Source of the DNA: Pseudomonas fluorescens
Lineage (GTDB): Bacteria > Pseudomonadota > Gammaproteobacteria > Pseudomonadales > Pseudomonadaceae
Assembly (NCBI RefSeq): GCF_019212185.1
Contig: NZ_CP078138.1
Location: 3,330,501-3,394,500, forward strand
Reading direction: 5' to 3'
Length of the DNA stretch: 64,000 nucleotides
This document shows, piece after piece, positions 1 to 8,770 of this stretch. A model generated the notes under the pieces. It did not search any database. It saw only the letters and a program-made list of their open reading frames with translations, and had not been told where the DNA came from. The translations under genes and the position numbers were made by a program. The stretch's first letter is position 1. Every line of letters starts with the position of its first letter.

Positions 1-1260
1 GCCCATGTATTTCCAGTCGGGAATATTGTCGTAGCCCGGCGGCGTCGGCGCCTCCACCAGATACGGGCTGGAGGCGCTACGTTCGGCTTCGCCGTAGCCC
101 ACCATCAACTCGTGCTCGCGACCGAGCAATTGATAAGGCCCGGCAAAGTTGAAGTCATAAACCTCCATCTTTTGCTCGCCCTTCATATGGCTGCGATACG
201 CCACCATGCCGCTGCGGTCGTCGTTGGGGTAGCCGCCACCGCCGTAGTAGACCTTGCCGTCGGTGTCGCTTTCGCGATGGGTGTAGGCGGCTTTCATGTG
301 CCAGCCGTTGCCCAGGTTCTGATCGAGGTTGGCAAAGGCGGTCTTGTCCTTCAGCGGCCAGGAACTCCAACTGGTCGCCATGTTGGTCGAGCGTGGCAGA
401 TTGGCCTTGTCGCCATTGGAATTCCAGTACGGCACGGTGCCCCAGGAGGTGCCCTGGACCTGTTTGTCCTGATAGTCGTAACCCACCGCCAGCACGGTGT
501 CGTCGGTCAGATCGGCTTCGAGGATGCCGTAGCCGACCTCACGCTGCAGTTGATAGTGATCGCGGAAAGATTTGCTGTCGCGGTAGGCCAGTACACTGCG
601 ACCCCGCAGGCGACCATCGAAGGCCAGCGGTCCGCCGACGTCGACGTAGCTGTAGTAATCGTCGTAGCTGCCGCCGCTGACACCGGTTTTGGCTGCCCAT
701 TCATGGGTCGGGCGCTTGCGCACCATGTTGATGGTCGCGGACGGATCGCCGGCGCCGGTAGTCAGACCGGTCGCGCCGCGTACCACTTCGATGCGGTCGT
801 AAATGATGGTGTCGGAATCGGACTTCATGCGCCCGAAGGTATTGAGCATGCCATCGATCTGGAAATTGTTGATCGAGTAGCCGCGAGACGAATAGCTGAC
901 TCGGTCGGAATCGTTGTGCTGGACGACGATGCCGGTGGTCTGACTCATGGCTTCTGACAGCGTCGACAGCTTGAAGTCGTCCATCTGCTGGCGGGTGACC
1001 ACGGAAACCGACTGCGGCGTTTCCTTGATCGAAAGATTCAACCGAGTCGCGGTGCTCATCGCTCCGGTGGTGTAGGAATCGGTATTTTCGGTGGTGCTGC
1101 CAAGGGCGGCAGCATTGACGTTGGTGGTGTCCAACTCGAGTGCCTTGGCGGCAGGCTCCTGCTGTTTATCAGTCTCGCTGTCCGCATGGGCGGGAGGGCA
1201 CAGGGCAACACTGCACAGGCCCAGGGTCAGGGTCATGGAACGGGTAATGGGCGCGAACAT
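1..1260 (-). CDS. TonB-dependent siderophore receptor (N-terminal part, cut by window edge)
   Basis: Outer-membrane receptor that imports a ferric siderophore using TonB energy. The visible 420 codons read from an ATG at 1260 and stay open to base 1, so the C-terminal barrel strands lie outside the window. A signal peptide ends near AHA-D (residues about 1-27). There is no N-terminal STN signalling domain: a short linker leads to a plug with SIKETPQSVSVV (the TonB-box/plug entry), then IDGM, DRIEVVRGATGL and GDPSATINMVRK, which are typical of FpvA/FecA-type plugs, and then barrel strands. Absence of STN argues against a transenvelope sigma-factor cascade. The AT-rich inverted repeat just upstream suggests Fur control. 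The family is clear from sequence; the siderophore ligand cannot be told. Confidence 0.93.
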   Translation of the reverse strand, partial: MFAPITRSMTLTLGLCSVALCPPAHADSETDKQQEPAAKALELDTTNVNAAALGSTTENTDSYTTGAMSTATRLNLSIKETPQSVSVVTRQQMDDFKLSTLSEAMSQTTGIVVQHNDSDRVSYSSRGYSINNFQIDGMLNTFGRMKSDSDTIIYDRIEVVRGATGLTTGAGDPSATINMVRKRPTHEWAAKTGVSGGSYDDYYSYVDVGGPLAFDGRLRGRSVLAYRDSKSFRDHYQLQREVGYGILEADLTDDTVLAVGYDYQDKQVQGTSWGTVPYWNSNGDKANLPRSTNMATSWSSWPLKDKTAFANLDQNLGNGWHMKAAYTHRESDTDGKVYYGGGGYPNDDRSGMVAYRSHMKGEQKMEVYDFNFAGPYQLLGREHELMVGYGEAERSASSPYLVEAPTPPGYDNIPDWKYMG

Positions 1261-1341
1261 CGCAGCCGACTCCTTGTCTTCGGGTGGAAAAATTCCGTTT
1301 GCTCAAAGACGAAGGGCGATCAGAGAATTTAGGCTTATTGC

Positions 1342-1359
1342 GAATAATTATTAATATTC
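1342..1359 (-). promoter_or_regulatory. Fur-box-like inverted repeat upstream of the siderophore receptor
   Basis: The AT-rich imperfect palindrome GAATATTAATAATTATTC lies about 80 bases upstream of the receptor ATG, in otherwise GC-rich DNA. Position and composition fit an iron-responsive Fur operator, although the match to the GATAAT hexamer consensus is only partial. Inference. Confidence 0.42.
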
Positions 1360-1394
1360 TTTGCATTGGGCTGGCAGGGCTGCAAGCCCAACGC

Positions 1395-1421
1395 AAGAAA
1401 AGGGGGCTGTTACCCACCCCC
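1395..1421 (-). terminator. Rho-independent terminator of cptA
   Basis: Read on the minus strand, GGGGG and CCCCC arms enclose a 10-base loop and are followed by TTTTCTT. It begins 12 bases after the cptA stop codon. Confidence 0.65.
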
Positions 1422-1432
1422 GAGGTACGCAT

Positions 1433-3187
1433 CTATTGCTTGACGACGGCCGCTGCAGGCGCCTTCGGCTTCATCAGGCTGAAGTCGATCAGGGCTTTCT
1501 GTTCGACCTCGTAGGGATTGCCGATCAGCAGCGGGCGTGGCTTGAAGCTGTCGCTGACCAGGCTCTTGCTGCGGTCGAGTTCGTCGAAGCTCAACCCGGC
1601 GAGGTCGGCCCAGGTGTGGATCAGGTGCGAACTGCTGTAGGGCCGCTGCAAGTCACCGGCGAAGTTCCAGTCGTGGTTCGCACGCCATTTCGGCGAGGCC
1701 CAGGCCATGAACGGAATGGTGTACATCGGCGCGGTCGGCTTGGCTTCGTTACGGCCCAGGGTGTTATGGCCGGCCGAGTCGAACACGTCTTCGCCGTGGT
1801 CGGAGAGGTACAGCAGGAAGCCGTTCGGATCGGTCTTGGCGTAGTCCTTGATCAGGCTGGAGACCACGAAGTCGTTGTAGCGCACCGCGTTGTCGTAGCT
1901 GTTGTAGGTCGGCAACTGGTCATCGCTGACCCCGGGCGGTACACCCTGGCGATCCTGGAAGGTGTCGAAGGTCGGCGGGTAGCGGTACTGGTAGCTCATG
2001 TGCGTGCCCAGCAGGTGCACCACAATGAACTTGCGTGGCGCGCTGTCGGACAGGGCCTTTGCAAAGGGTTCCAGCACATCGCCATCGTATTGACGGGCGT
2101 TCTGGTTGCGGTTGTTGTTCAGGTACACCTGTTCATCGGCCTGTTCGGAGAAGGTCGTGAGCATGGTGTTGCGCTTGGTCATGGTCTGCTGGTTGGTGAT
2201 CCAGTAGGTCTTGTAGCCGGCCTGTTTCATCATGCTGACCAGCGACGGGGTCTTGAGGTAAAGGTCCGGGTTCTCTTCATCGGCAAAGGTCAGGACCTGT
2301 TGCAACGCTTCGATGGTGTAAGGACGCGGGGTGATGACGTTATCGAATACCGCCAGTTGATCCTTGAGCTTGTCCAGTTCAGGCGTGGTCTCGCGCGGAT
2401 AACCGTACAGGCTCATGCGCTGACGGTTGGTCGATTCGCCGATCACCAGCACCAGGGTCGCCGGCTGGTTGGCCATGGCGTCCTTGAAATTGTGCAGCGG
2501 CGGGACCTGGCTGGCGTTGTCGAGCATGCCTTGCATGCTGGCGAGGGTCTCACCATAGCGACGGTAGGCCACCAGCATCTGCCAAGGCACGGCCGGTTCG
2601 ATACGGGTTTCGAATTTCTCGTAGCCGGCGGCCAGGCTGCCGGTGCGCGCCGTCTGCTTGACCAGCGGGTAACCAACCACCGCCACCACAATCGCCGTGG
2701 CTGCCAGCAGCGCCTTGCCACGGGACAGGTACACCGGGCGCAGGCGGCTCCAGAGGAACAGCGCCACCAGGGTATGGGCGAGGAACGCGGCGACCATCCA
2801 CCAGGCAAAGTACTGCGTCATGTACTCGCCAGCTTCCGAGATGTTCGACTCGAACATGATGAAGATGACGCTTTGCGAGAACTCTTGCTGGTAGATGAAG
2901 AAGTAGCCCAGGCTGGCCATCGAGCAGGCCCAGAGGACGACGCCAATCACCGCCGCCAGCACCCGCGTACGTGCCGGAAACAGCAGCATCGGGGCCAGCC
3001 AGATGGCGCTCATCACGAAAGCCTGGCGGAAACCGCTGAAGCCCGCGGTGCCGGTCAGCAGGATCAGCAGTTGGGTGATTCCGGAAAAATACCAGAAAAA
3101 CAGGAACAGCCAGCCCAGGCCAGCCCAATCAAAGCCTTTTGCAGGCGTACTGCTGCGTTCTAACGTCGCCATCCAGCGCTCCAGCAT
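1433..3187 (-). CDS. cptA: Phosphoethanolamine transferase CptA
   Basis: Inner-membrane enzyme that transfers phosphoethanolamine from phosphatidylethanolamine to lipopolysaccharide (heptose or core in the CptA group), altering surface charge and resistance to cationic compounds. It is 584 residues, the usual length. Five hydrophobic segments fill roughly residues 25-185, followed by a periplasmic sulfatase-fold domain. That domain carries the nucleophile region VIGESTNRQRMSLYGYPRETTP (the threonine after GES), VVHLLGTHMSYQYRYP and a C-terminal LSDHGED metal-binding motif. The segment FESNISEAGEYM matches CptA better than EptA/MCR proteins. It stands alone, with a terminator behind it and an unusual leader in front (ColR-like motif and terminator-like hairpin). 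The family is certain; the exact acceptor sugar is inferred. Confidence 0.9.
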   Translation of the reverse strand: MLERWMATLERSSTPAKGFDWAGLGWLFLFFWYFSGITQLLILLTGTAGFSGFRQAFVMSAIWLAPMLLFPARTRVLAAVIGVVLWACSMASLGYFFIYQQEFSQSVIFIMFESNISEAGEYMTQYFAWWMVAAFLAHTLVALFLWSRLRPVYLSRGKALLAATAIVVAVVGYPLVKQTARTGSLAAGYEKFETRIEPAVPWQMLVAYRRYGETLASMQGMLDNASQVPPLHNFKDAMANQPATLVLVIGESTNRQRMSLYGYPRETTPELDKLKDQLAVFDNVITPRPYTIEALQQVLTFADEENPDLYLKTPSLVSMMKQAGYKTYWITNQQTMTKRNTMLTTFSEQADEQVYLNNNRNQNARQYDGDVLEPFAKALSDSAPRKFIVVHLLGTHMSYQYRYPPTFDTFQDRQGVPPGVSDDQLPTYNSYDNAVRYNDFVVSSLIKDYAKTDPNGFLLYLSDHGEDVFDSAGHNTLGRNEAKPTAPMYTIPFMAWASPKWRANHDWNFAGDLQRPYSSSHLIHTWADLAGLSFDELDRSKSLVSDSFKPRPLLIGNPYEVEQKALIDFSLMKPKAPAAAVVKQ

Positions 3188-3230
3188 GATTCATGACTTC
3201 CAGCACCGGACGAGTCAGGGCGCTGATCAA

Positions 3231-3254
3231 AAAAAACGCTCGAAAAACGAGCGT
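3231..3254 (-). terminator. Terminator-like hairpin in the cptA leader
   Basis: On the minus strand ACGCTCG-TTTTT-CGAGCGT is a perfect 7-bp stem followed by a run of at least six T, which is a textbook intrinsic terminator. It sits 44 bases upstream of the cptA ATG. No minus-strand gene lies immediately upstream that it could end, so it may attenuate cptA or terminate a short leader RNA. Confidence 0.6.
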
Positions 3255-3264
3255 CAACAGTGCC

Positions 3265-3301
3265 TTACAGTATCTGTAACGGCATGTGAAAAGTTCGTGA
3301 A
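3265..3301 (-). promoter_or_regulatory. Putative cptA control region: 15-bp palindrome and ColR-like motif
   Basis: TTACAG-TAT-CTGTAA (3265-3279) is a perfect 6-bp inverted repeat. Next to it, minus-strand TTCACGAACTTTTCAC (3286-3301) resembles the binding sequence recalled for the response regulator ColR, whose core is TTTTCAC after a short spaced half-site. ColR is known to activate phosphoethanolamine-transferase genes in P. putida. The assignment is inference from motif and neighbour. The remaining bases up to 3412 hold the start region of the divergent giant gene. Confidence 0.4.
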
Positions 3302-3412
3302 GTACGCCACCGAAGGTACCGGGTTACCGCACCCGGGGCCCGCCAATGGCATTACATGGGGGGCTGCAGGCGAGGGCGCCTGCATGCGAACTGACGACAA
3401 CAGGACGTTGCA

Positions 3413-6400
3413 ATGACAGACACCGAGCTACCTTTCGAACACTACTCCGACACTCTGGCCCAAGCGGTCCAGGCAGAATTCAAGGGCCGGCCCATCGTGG
3501 TGACGGCGGCCCTGAAGCAATTCACCCGTGCACTCAATAACCGTTTCCCGGGGCAGACTATCGATGTGTTGAGCACCTCCCTCAATTCGCCCAACTGGGT
3601 GCAGGGCTCCGGCCCGGAGACCGGGAAAATCGACGGCCATACCACGACACCGTTGCTGGAAGTCATGACTCATGCCATCACCGGCCGCGCGCAATTGCTC
3701 TTCAGCAATGAGCATTACCTGACCGATGGGCGCGACCGCCGTCTTGCGCTGGACATGCGTGAAGTCGAAGACCTCTTGCGTCGTCTGCCCAGGGTGCTGG
3801 TTGCCGCCATGCAGGAGGCTCTGACGGATTATTGGAATGAACCGGCGCTTGATGGCACGCAACGCTGGCAATGGCTCAGCGACGTGCTCAGGAGCGCTGC
3901 GCTGGTGAGCATGGGGCCGGCGGGCAGTGCCGCGTTCCTTGACGAAGCCCAGGCCGATAGCGTGCTGCAGGTCCTGCGTTGCCCGGTCAAGGAGGATCGG
4001 GCCCAACTGTTCGGCGCCGATTGCACCCGGGTTTATCTGATCGATTACCACGCTCGCGCCGGCACTGCCGAAAACGCCCACTTGGCGGTTGACCTGTTGC
4101 TCGTGCGCAAGTTGGCTCAGCGCGAACTGGTGCTGAGCCTGAACACCGCCGGGAACATAGAAAGCTATGGCAGCCTGCAGGCATTTGCCGATGCCGAGGG
4201 CGACAAATGGGGGCGCAGGCGGGCGATCGATACCCTCCAATTGCAGCCCTATGAGTCGATTGGCGATGCTTTTGTGACTCAGGCCCAGGCGTTGCTGAAT
4301 AACCAGTTGGAGGGCTTGAACTTCTTCGGCGCCGTTGCAGGCCAGGACTTGAGCGTCCTTGAAGATCGGTTGGCGCGCCTCACCGACCTGGCCCCCCACC
4401 TGCTGAAAAACAACCCTGGCGCTTATGAGCAAGTCCTCTACCAGGAAGTCAGCAACCAGCTTCCCGACTGGCTGATTCAGGCCTCGCCCCGTCAGGCGCA
4501 GGCCTACAGCCGCTATTTATTCAGGCTCGGCGCGTTGCAGCAGGCCACCAAAGGCCAGGCCTACAGCCACGATATTCCGAGTGCAGAACAATTCGCCCGG
4601 CAGGCCTTGCGCAGTGCGATGACCCGTTTTGGTGAAGGGGTCGACCCGGACCTGATCGAAATCACCCAATACCGCAACGAGGATGGATTGCTGGTGATCG
4701 TCGGGCCGGCGACCGGGCGCTTCACCGGCGAGACCCTGAGCCTGACCCGACGCGCCCTGAATAATCTGGCGGGGATTCCATTCCTGGCGTCCGAATTCAA
4801 GTGCAAGGACGGCTCGCCGGCCCCGGCCTGGATGACCCTGGACAGGGTCAGGGCGCTGATAACGGCCGCCGACATCGGCAAAGCCTATCCGGCGCTGGTC
4901 AAGCGCCTGCTGCTGGATGAGCCGCTGGAACGGGCATCCCGGGAAAGGTTGTTCAGCGAACAATTGCGCATTCAGTTACCGATGTTGGCCTTGGAAAACA
5001 GCATCCGCGGCCGCTCGGGTTGCAGCGAAGCCGGCTATCGCTGCCTGGCCGCCGCGCTGCAGGCGGATCCCCAGGCCCGGCGCGTCAGTGGCCAGGTGAT
5101 GGTGACCAAAACCCTGGCCTTCAAGGCCGATGTATCGAACGACAGCCACAGCGTGAGCAACATGTTCATCTTCGGCCCTGAGGACGCGCAAGCCGGGCCG
5201 CACATTCTCTACCGACCGCTGTACCCCGAGGCGCTGATCGAATTTGCCTCCCTGGACGCCTTGCTGGCAGAAATCGTCAGCGACAGGCCGCGGCCGGACA
5301 ACCCGCAAGCGCCATCACTGCAGAAGACCGTCCTCGCCTGGATGAGCCCCGAGGCGCAGAGAATCTACGGTAACGGCGGCTTCCTTGAGCCCCATCCGGT
5401 GGGTGTGCTGTTTGGCGCCGACCTGCTGCCCTCACATCCCGCCAGATTGGCCTTGTCCACCCTTGAGGGGGATGTCGTGGCGCAGTTGTATGTCGCCAAC
5501 GCCAACGTCCTGGCTCAACTGGCGGACGAGCAAACCGTGTCTAACGCCGAGCAGCGCTGGAACACCCTGCAGCAACTGGGCGAGGCCGTATTCAATGGCC
5601 TGCTCAACGCGGTGCTGCCTTTTCTCAGCGGTCCGGCGGCGACGGTGGGCTGGCTATTGACCATGGAACTCTCGACGCTGCAAGCCCTTGAGCCGCTGAC
5701 CCAGGACGATGCAGAACCGTTGAAAGCATTTACCTTCAACCTGCTGATCAATCTGGCAGTGAGCTTGCTGGTCCAGCGCCTGTCGTCGGTGATCAGTGCG
5801 CCGGTCAAACCCTTCGATCATCACTCGACGCTGCCGCGCCGCGGGGCGGTGCAGGTCAGCGCCACCCTCAAACATCCGATCGGGCCTGGCGCGGCCAGTG
5901 CCATCAGCGACAGTGCGCTGGATTTCTCGACCCCGGTCAGCGCCGACTCGCGACAGTTACTCGAACGTTTCCTGAACACCGCCCAGGCCGGTCGCGGGGC
6001 GGTCATCGACACGCCGGCGCCGCCAGACGTGGCGGTGGTGAGCGGGCGCTGGTATGTCCAGGTGCCGGCTCGACTCAGGGGCTATGGCTGGGCCAATGTC
6101 GAGCCGGCGGAAAACGGCAATTTGCTGGTTCTTGATCATTTGGGTCGGCGAATTAACGGACTGGAGCTTAGCCCCCATGGGCAGGGCTTCTGGGATATCG
6201 CCCCGCAAATGCGTGTGCGCGGTGGCGGGCCGGGTATGAGTCGCTATCTGTCGGACGTCTTCGCCGATTCGGCGTTGCGCGCGCGGCGTGCCGAGACGGC
6301 GCTGAAAGTCAGAAAGTTGAATGAGCGTATCGGCGAACTGGATGCCAGCATTGCCCAGGCAGAGGAGATAGGTCAGGCGGCTCGGCGCAATGCTCAGGCT

Positions 6401-8284
6401 CTGGCCGATGAAATCGCGCGGATTAACCAGCAAATCGAGACGGCCAGCGACGACCGGCAGAATCGATTGAAGGACGAGCGTGCGACCTTGCGCAAAAAGC
6501 TGCACGGTGCCGATATCGACTACAAGAAAAAGGCCAGGGTGTTTATTAACGGCTATCTGGACCGAATCAAGTTGGGCGAGGAGGTCGCTGCGTTGCTGGC
6601 AAAAGATCCGGATTACCAGCGCGAGGCCATTTTCGCCAACCTGCTCGACCTGGTGAGCTGCTACGGCGCGGTCGATGAAAACCTGATCAGGGTCACGTCC
6701 GTGTGGTGGGAGTTGGGCCTGTCGGTGCGCAGCGTGTTTCCGCTGGCATTCGAACAACGCACCGTGCAGACCGACGTGCCCTACAGCGTATTGCTGGAAA
6801 CCCGCAAGCGCGTGCTCAACGGTTTCCCGGAGCGCATCCGCATCAGTGCCGCGCTGGAGCAGTCCATGACCGAGCTGGAAGCGCTGGATCGCAGTCTGCG
6901 CAAAGGCTATCTGCAAAGAACCGGCTACCTTTCGCCGGAAACCCAACGACTCAAAGCGCTGGTCGACAAGCGAGACAAGAATACCGACTGGCTGATCCTG
7001 CATGAGCTGATGTGCCTGCGCGGTGCTCTGGCCGGTGATGCGGCGCTGGAACCGAGCCTGGCAGAACTGGCCGGGCTGGAGGGCCTGGCCAAGGCCCGGC
7101 TGGGAGCGGTCACCGATGGCGTGCTGCGGGTGCGCGCGACCCAGGGTTTTGATCCACGGCAGCGGGTGGAGTTTCTCCAGGAAGCGATCAGCGTCTATAA
7201 CGATGCGCAGTTACTGGCGGCCAACCTGCGCAAGGTCGGTGATCGACCCAGCTACGTCGCGCAGTTGTTCCTGGAGAAGTTCCTCGAGGCCCTGGCACGG
7301 ATGCGTGCCATTGCCGAAGCCGAACTGGGTGAGTCGATCAATGAAGACGTCGAGCAGGCGCCGGAACAGCCAGAGCAGGAACCGGCGGTCACACCTGCGC
7401 TGAAAAAAAGCCGCAAGCGCACCCGGCGGCCCAATGAGCGACTGATCAAGACGGCAGAAGGCTTTCGCGTCGGCGATGTGCGCGAGTCCAGTGACAGTGA
7501 GCCGGACGAAACGGTGGTGGTGCATGACCAGGCCACCGAGCAACAGATCATTTTCTACAAGGACAAGGAACAGGACATTTACCGCCAGCGCCCAAATGCG
7601 CCGGTCGAGCCGCCGCTGCCCGTCAGGCCCACTCAGGCCCTGAAAACACTGATGGACAGGGGTAATGCAATGCTCAGCGGGCTGGACCTGTTGATTGCCA
7701 ACTACAGAAAGGACGCCTTTCGCTACCGCGAGCCCGCCAGCCTGGAAGATCGCTTTTTATCGCAGACGAACAAGTTCAACGAGTTGGCAACTCAGGTCCG
7801 ACAGGCCATGCAAAACAAGAAGGGTGAGGAGTGGGCCAGCGCAGTCAAGGTCTTTCAGGAACTGAAAAACGCCGGTGAACAGTTGGCCAAAGAGGGTCGC
7901 AGGCTGCGCATCGAATTGACCAAACAACTGCCGCCGACCGCCGGAAGCTTCGAATACCTGCTGCGTGAGGGGGTGGTGCGGATCGAGAATCCGACCTGGA
8001 CCGACAAGTCCACGCCCGCCCAAGCGGACTTTTTGCTGGAGTACGAGATCATCGACAGCAGCAGTCGCGGTCGCCGCCAGGTGTTGTGGTATGCCCACTT
8101 CCATGGCTCCGCTCGTTCGGTTCAGCGGTTGACCGAGGGCCACTTGAAACTGGCGCGTCTACGCTTTGTCACCGTGCGCGATCAGGTGCAGCATCCTGAA
8201 CTCTATGCCGATGTGGTGTATCCGGGCGGTATGCGGATGGCGTTCGCCAGGCAGCACTTTTTCGATCTGCTGCCTGCGGCGTGA
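3413..8284 (+). CDS. Giant dermonecrotic-toxin-like protein (ToxA_N / DUF6543 family)
   Basis: A 1623-residue protein without a signal peptide. Its first ~700 residues have the character of the DUF6543 (dermonecrotic toxin N-terminal, ToxA_N) proteins common as large single genes in Pseudomonas. A hydrophobic pair around residues 720-790 (EAVFNGLLNAVLPFLSG and LLINLAVSLLV) could be a membrane-insertion hairpin. Residues about 960-1045 form a charged coiled coil. A Lys/Arg-rich stretch (KKSRKRTRRPNER, about 1330) and a proline-rich linker precede a C-terminal region of about 200 residues that I cannot assign. No vgrG, PAAR, Tc or Mcf partner is adjacent. The only small neighbour, on the opposite strand downstream, is a conserved coiled-coil protein and need not be an immunity factor. 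Toxin activity and secretion route are inferred from family only. Confidence 0.7.
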   Translation: MTDTELPFEHYSDTLAQAVQAEFKGRPIVVTAALKQFTRALNNRFPGQTIDVLSTSLNSPNWVQGSGPETGKIDGHTTTPLLEVMTHAITGRAQLLFSNEHYLTDGRDRRLALDMREVEDLLRRLPRVLVAAMQEALTDYWNEPALDGTQRWQWLSDVLRSAALVSMGPAGSAAFLDEAQADSVLQVLRCPVKEDRAQLFGADCTRVYLIDYHARAGTAENAHLAVDLLLVRKLAQRELVLSLNTAGNIESYGSLQAFADAEGDKWGRRRAIDTLQLQPYESIGDAFVTQAQALLNNQLEGLNFFGAVAGQDLSVLEDRLARLTDLAPHLLKNNPGAYEQVLYQEVSNQLPDWLIQASPRQAQAYSRYLFRLGALQQATKGQAYSHDIPSAEQFARQALRSAMTRFGEGVDPDLIEITQYRNEDGLLVIVGPATGRFTGETLSLTRRALNNLAGIPFLASEFKCKDGSPAPAWMTLDRVRALITAADIGKAYPALVKRLLLDEPLERASRERLFSEQLRIQLPMLALENSIRGRSGCSEAGYRCLAAALQADPQARRVSGQVMVTKTLAFKADVSNDSHSVSNMFIFGPEDAQAGPHILYRPLYPEALIEFASLDALLAEIVSDRPRPDNPQAPSLQKTVLAWMSPEAQRIYGNGGFLEPHPVGVLFGADLLPSHPARLALSTLEGDVVAQLYVANANVLAQLADEQTVSNAEQRWNTLQQLGEAVFNGLLNAVLPFLSGPAATVGWLLTMELSTLQALEPLTQDDAEPLKAFTFNLLINLAVSLLVQRLSSVISAPVKPFDHHSTLPRRGAVQVSATLKHPIGPGAASAISDSALDFSTPVSADSRQLLERFLNTAQAGRGAVIDTPAPPDVAVVSGRWYVQVPARLRGYGWANVEPAENGNLLVLDHLGRRINGLELSPHGQGFWDIAPQMRVRGGGPGMSRYLSDVFADSALRARRAETALKVRKLNERIGELDASIAQAEEIGQAARRNAQALADEIARINQQIETASDDRQNRLKDERATLRKKLHGADIDYKKKARVFINGYLDRIKLGEEVAALLAKDPDYQREAIFANLLDLVSCYGAVDENLIRVTSVWWELGLSVRSVFPLAFEQRTVQTDVPYSVLLETRKRVLNGFPERIRISAALEQSMTELEALDRSLRKGYLQRTGYLSPETQRLKALVDKRDKNTDWLILHELMCLRGALAGDAALEPSLAELAGLEGLAKARLGAVTDGVLRVRATQGFDPRQRVEFLQEAISVYNDAQLLAANLRKVGDRPSYVAQLFLEKFLEALARMRAIAEAELGESINEDVEQAPEQPEQEPAVTPALKKSRKRTRRPNERLIKTAEGFRVGDVRESSDSEPDETVVVHDQATEQQIIFYKDKEQDIYRQRPNAPVEPPLPVRPTQALKTLMDRGNAMLSGLDLLIANYRKDAFRYREPASLEDRFLSQTNKFNELATQVRQAMQNKKGEEWASAVKVFQELKNAGEQLAKEGRRLRIELTKQLPPTAGSFEYLLREGVVRIENPTWTDKSTPAQADFLLEYEIIDSSSRGRRQVLWYAHFHGSARSVQRLTEGHLKLARLRFVTVRDQVQHPELYADVVYPGGMRMAFARQHFFDLLPAA

Positions 8285-8292
8285 CGATGGGC

Positions 8293-8321
8293 GATGCGCC
8301 TGCTGCAACGGCAGGCGCATC
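8293..8321. terminator. Bidirectional hairpin between convergent genes
   Basis: GATGCGCCTGC and GCAGGCGCATC form a perfect 11-bp stem with a 7-base loop between two convergent stop codons. There is no clear T-run on either side, so termination efficiency is uncertain. Confidence 0.55.
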
Positions 8322-8327
8322 CGAGGG

Positions 8328-8501
8328 TCAATCCAGAGGGCGTAGCAGTGCTGGCTGTGCGCTATCAACGCGTAATTGTTGGCGCAGTTGCGCGACTTCC
8401 TGGAGCAAGCGCTCACGGTCGGCCTTGAGTTGCTGCAGTTCGTCACGGCGAATGGTGACGTACAGGGTCTGTGGCGGCAGTGCGTTGACGACGGTGCCCA
8501 T
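8328..8501 (-). CDS. Small conserved coiled-coil protein, 57 aa
   Basis: Starts MGTVVNALPPQTLYV and continues with a heptad-rich helix (RDELQQLKADRERLLQEVAQLRQQL, residues about 19-43), which predicts a short coiled coil or leucine zipper. It ends in a loose tail. I recognise it as a conserved small Pseudomonas protein without assigned function. It is convergent with the giant toxin-like gene and shares a terminator hairpin with it. The start was chosen at the only ATG that gives the whole helix. A role as antitoxin or immunity protein is possible from position but nothing in the sequence proves it. Confidence 0.6.
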   Translation of the reverse strand: MGTVVNALPPQTLYVTIRRDELQQLKADRERLLQEVAQLRQQLRVDSAQPALLRPLD

Positions 8502-8770
8502 TGATTACCTCGCTGTTTTGACACGGTGGTTCGAGCGCCAAGGCGCATTCGAGACCACTTTCGGCGCCGATTCTGATTTCTTTTGCCTGTCAATGGAACT
8601 TTTTTATTTTACGTTGTCCTTGTGTCTTCGTCATCGTTTGGGACGTTATCCCTAGAGTTCAGGCAAAATGCCCGGAAACTATGTAGCAGCGCACTGGACT
8701 AAGCTTGACTGAGTCCGGGGTACTATTGACCTTTTGACACACATTTATTCGCAGTAAGGAGCATCAGCAC

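Noticed and set aside
1361..3163. A 600-codon open frame on the plus strand opposite cptA
   Set aside because: It mirrors the cptA codons, has unusual His/Arg/Gly-rich composition and no family match; it is a by-product of high GC codon bias.
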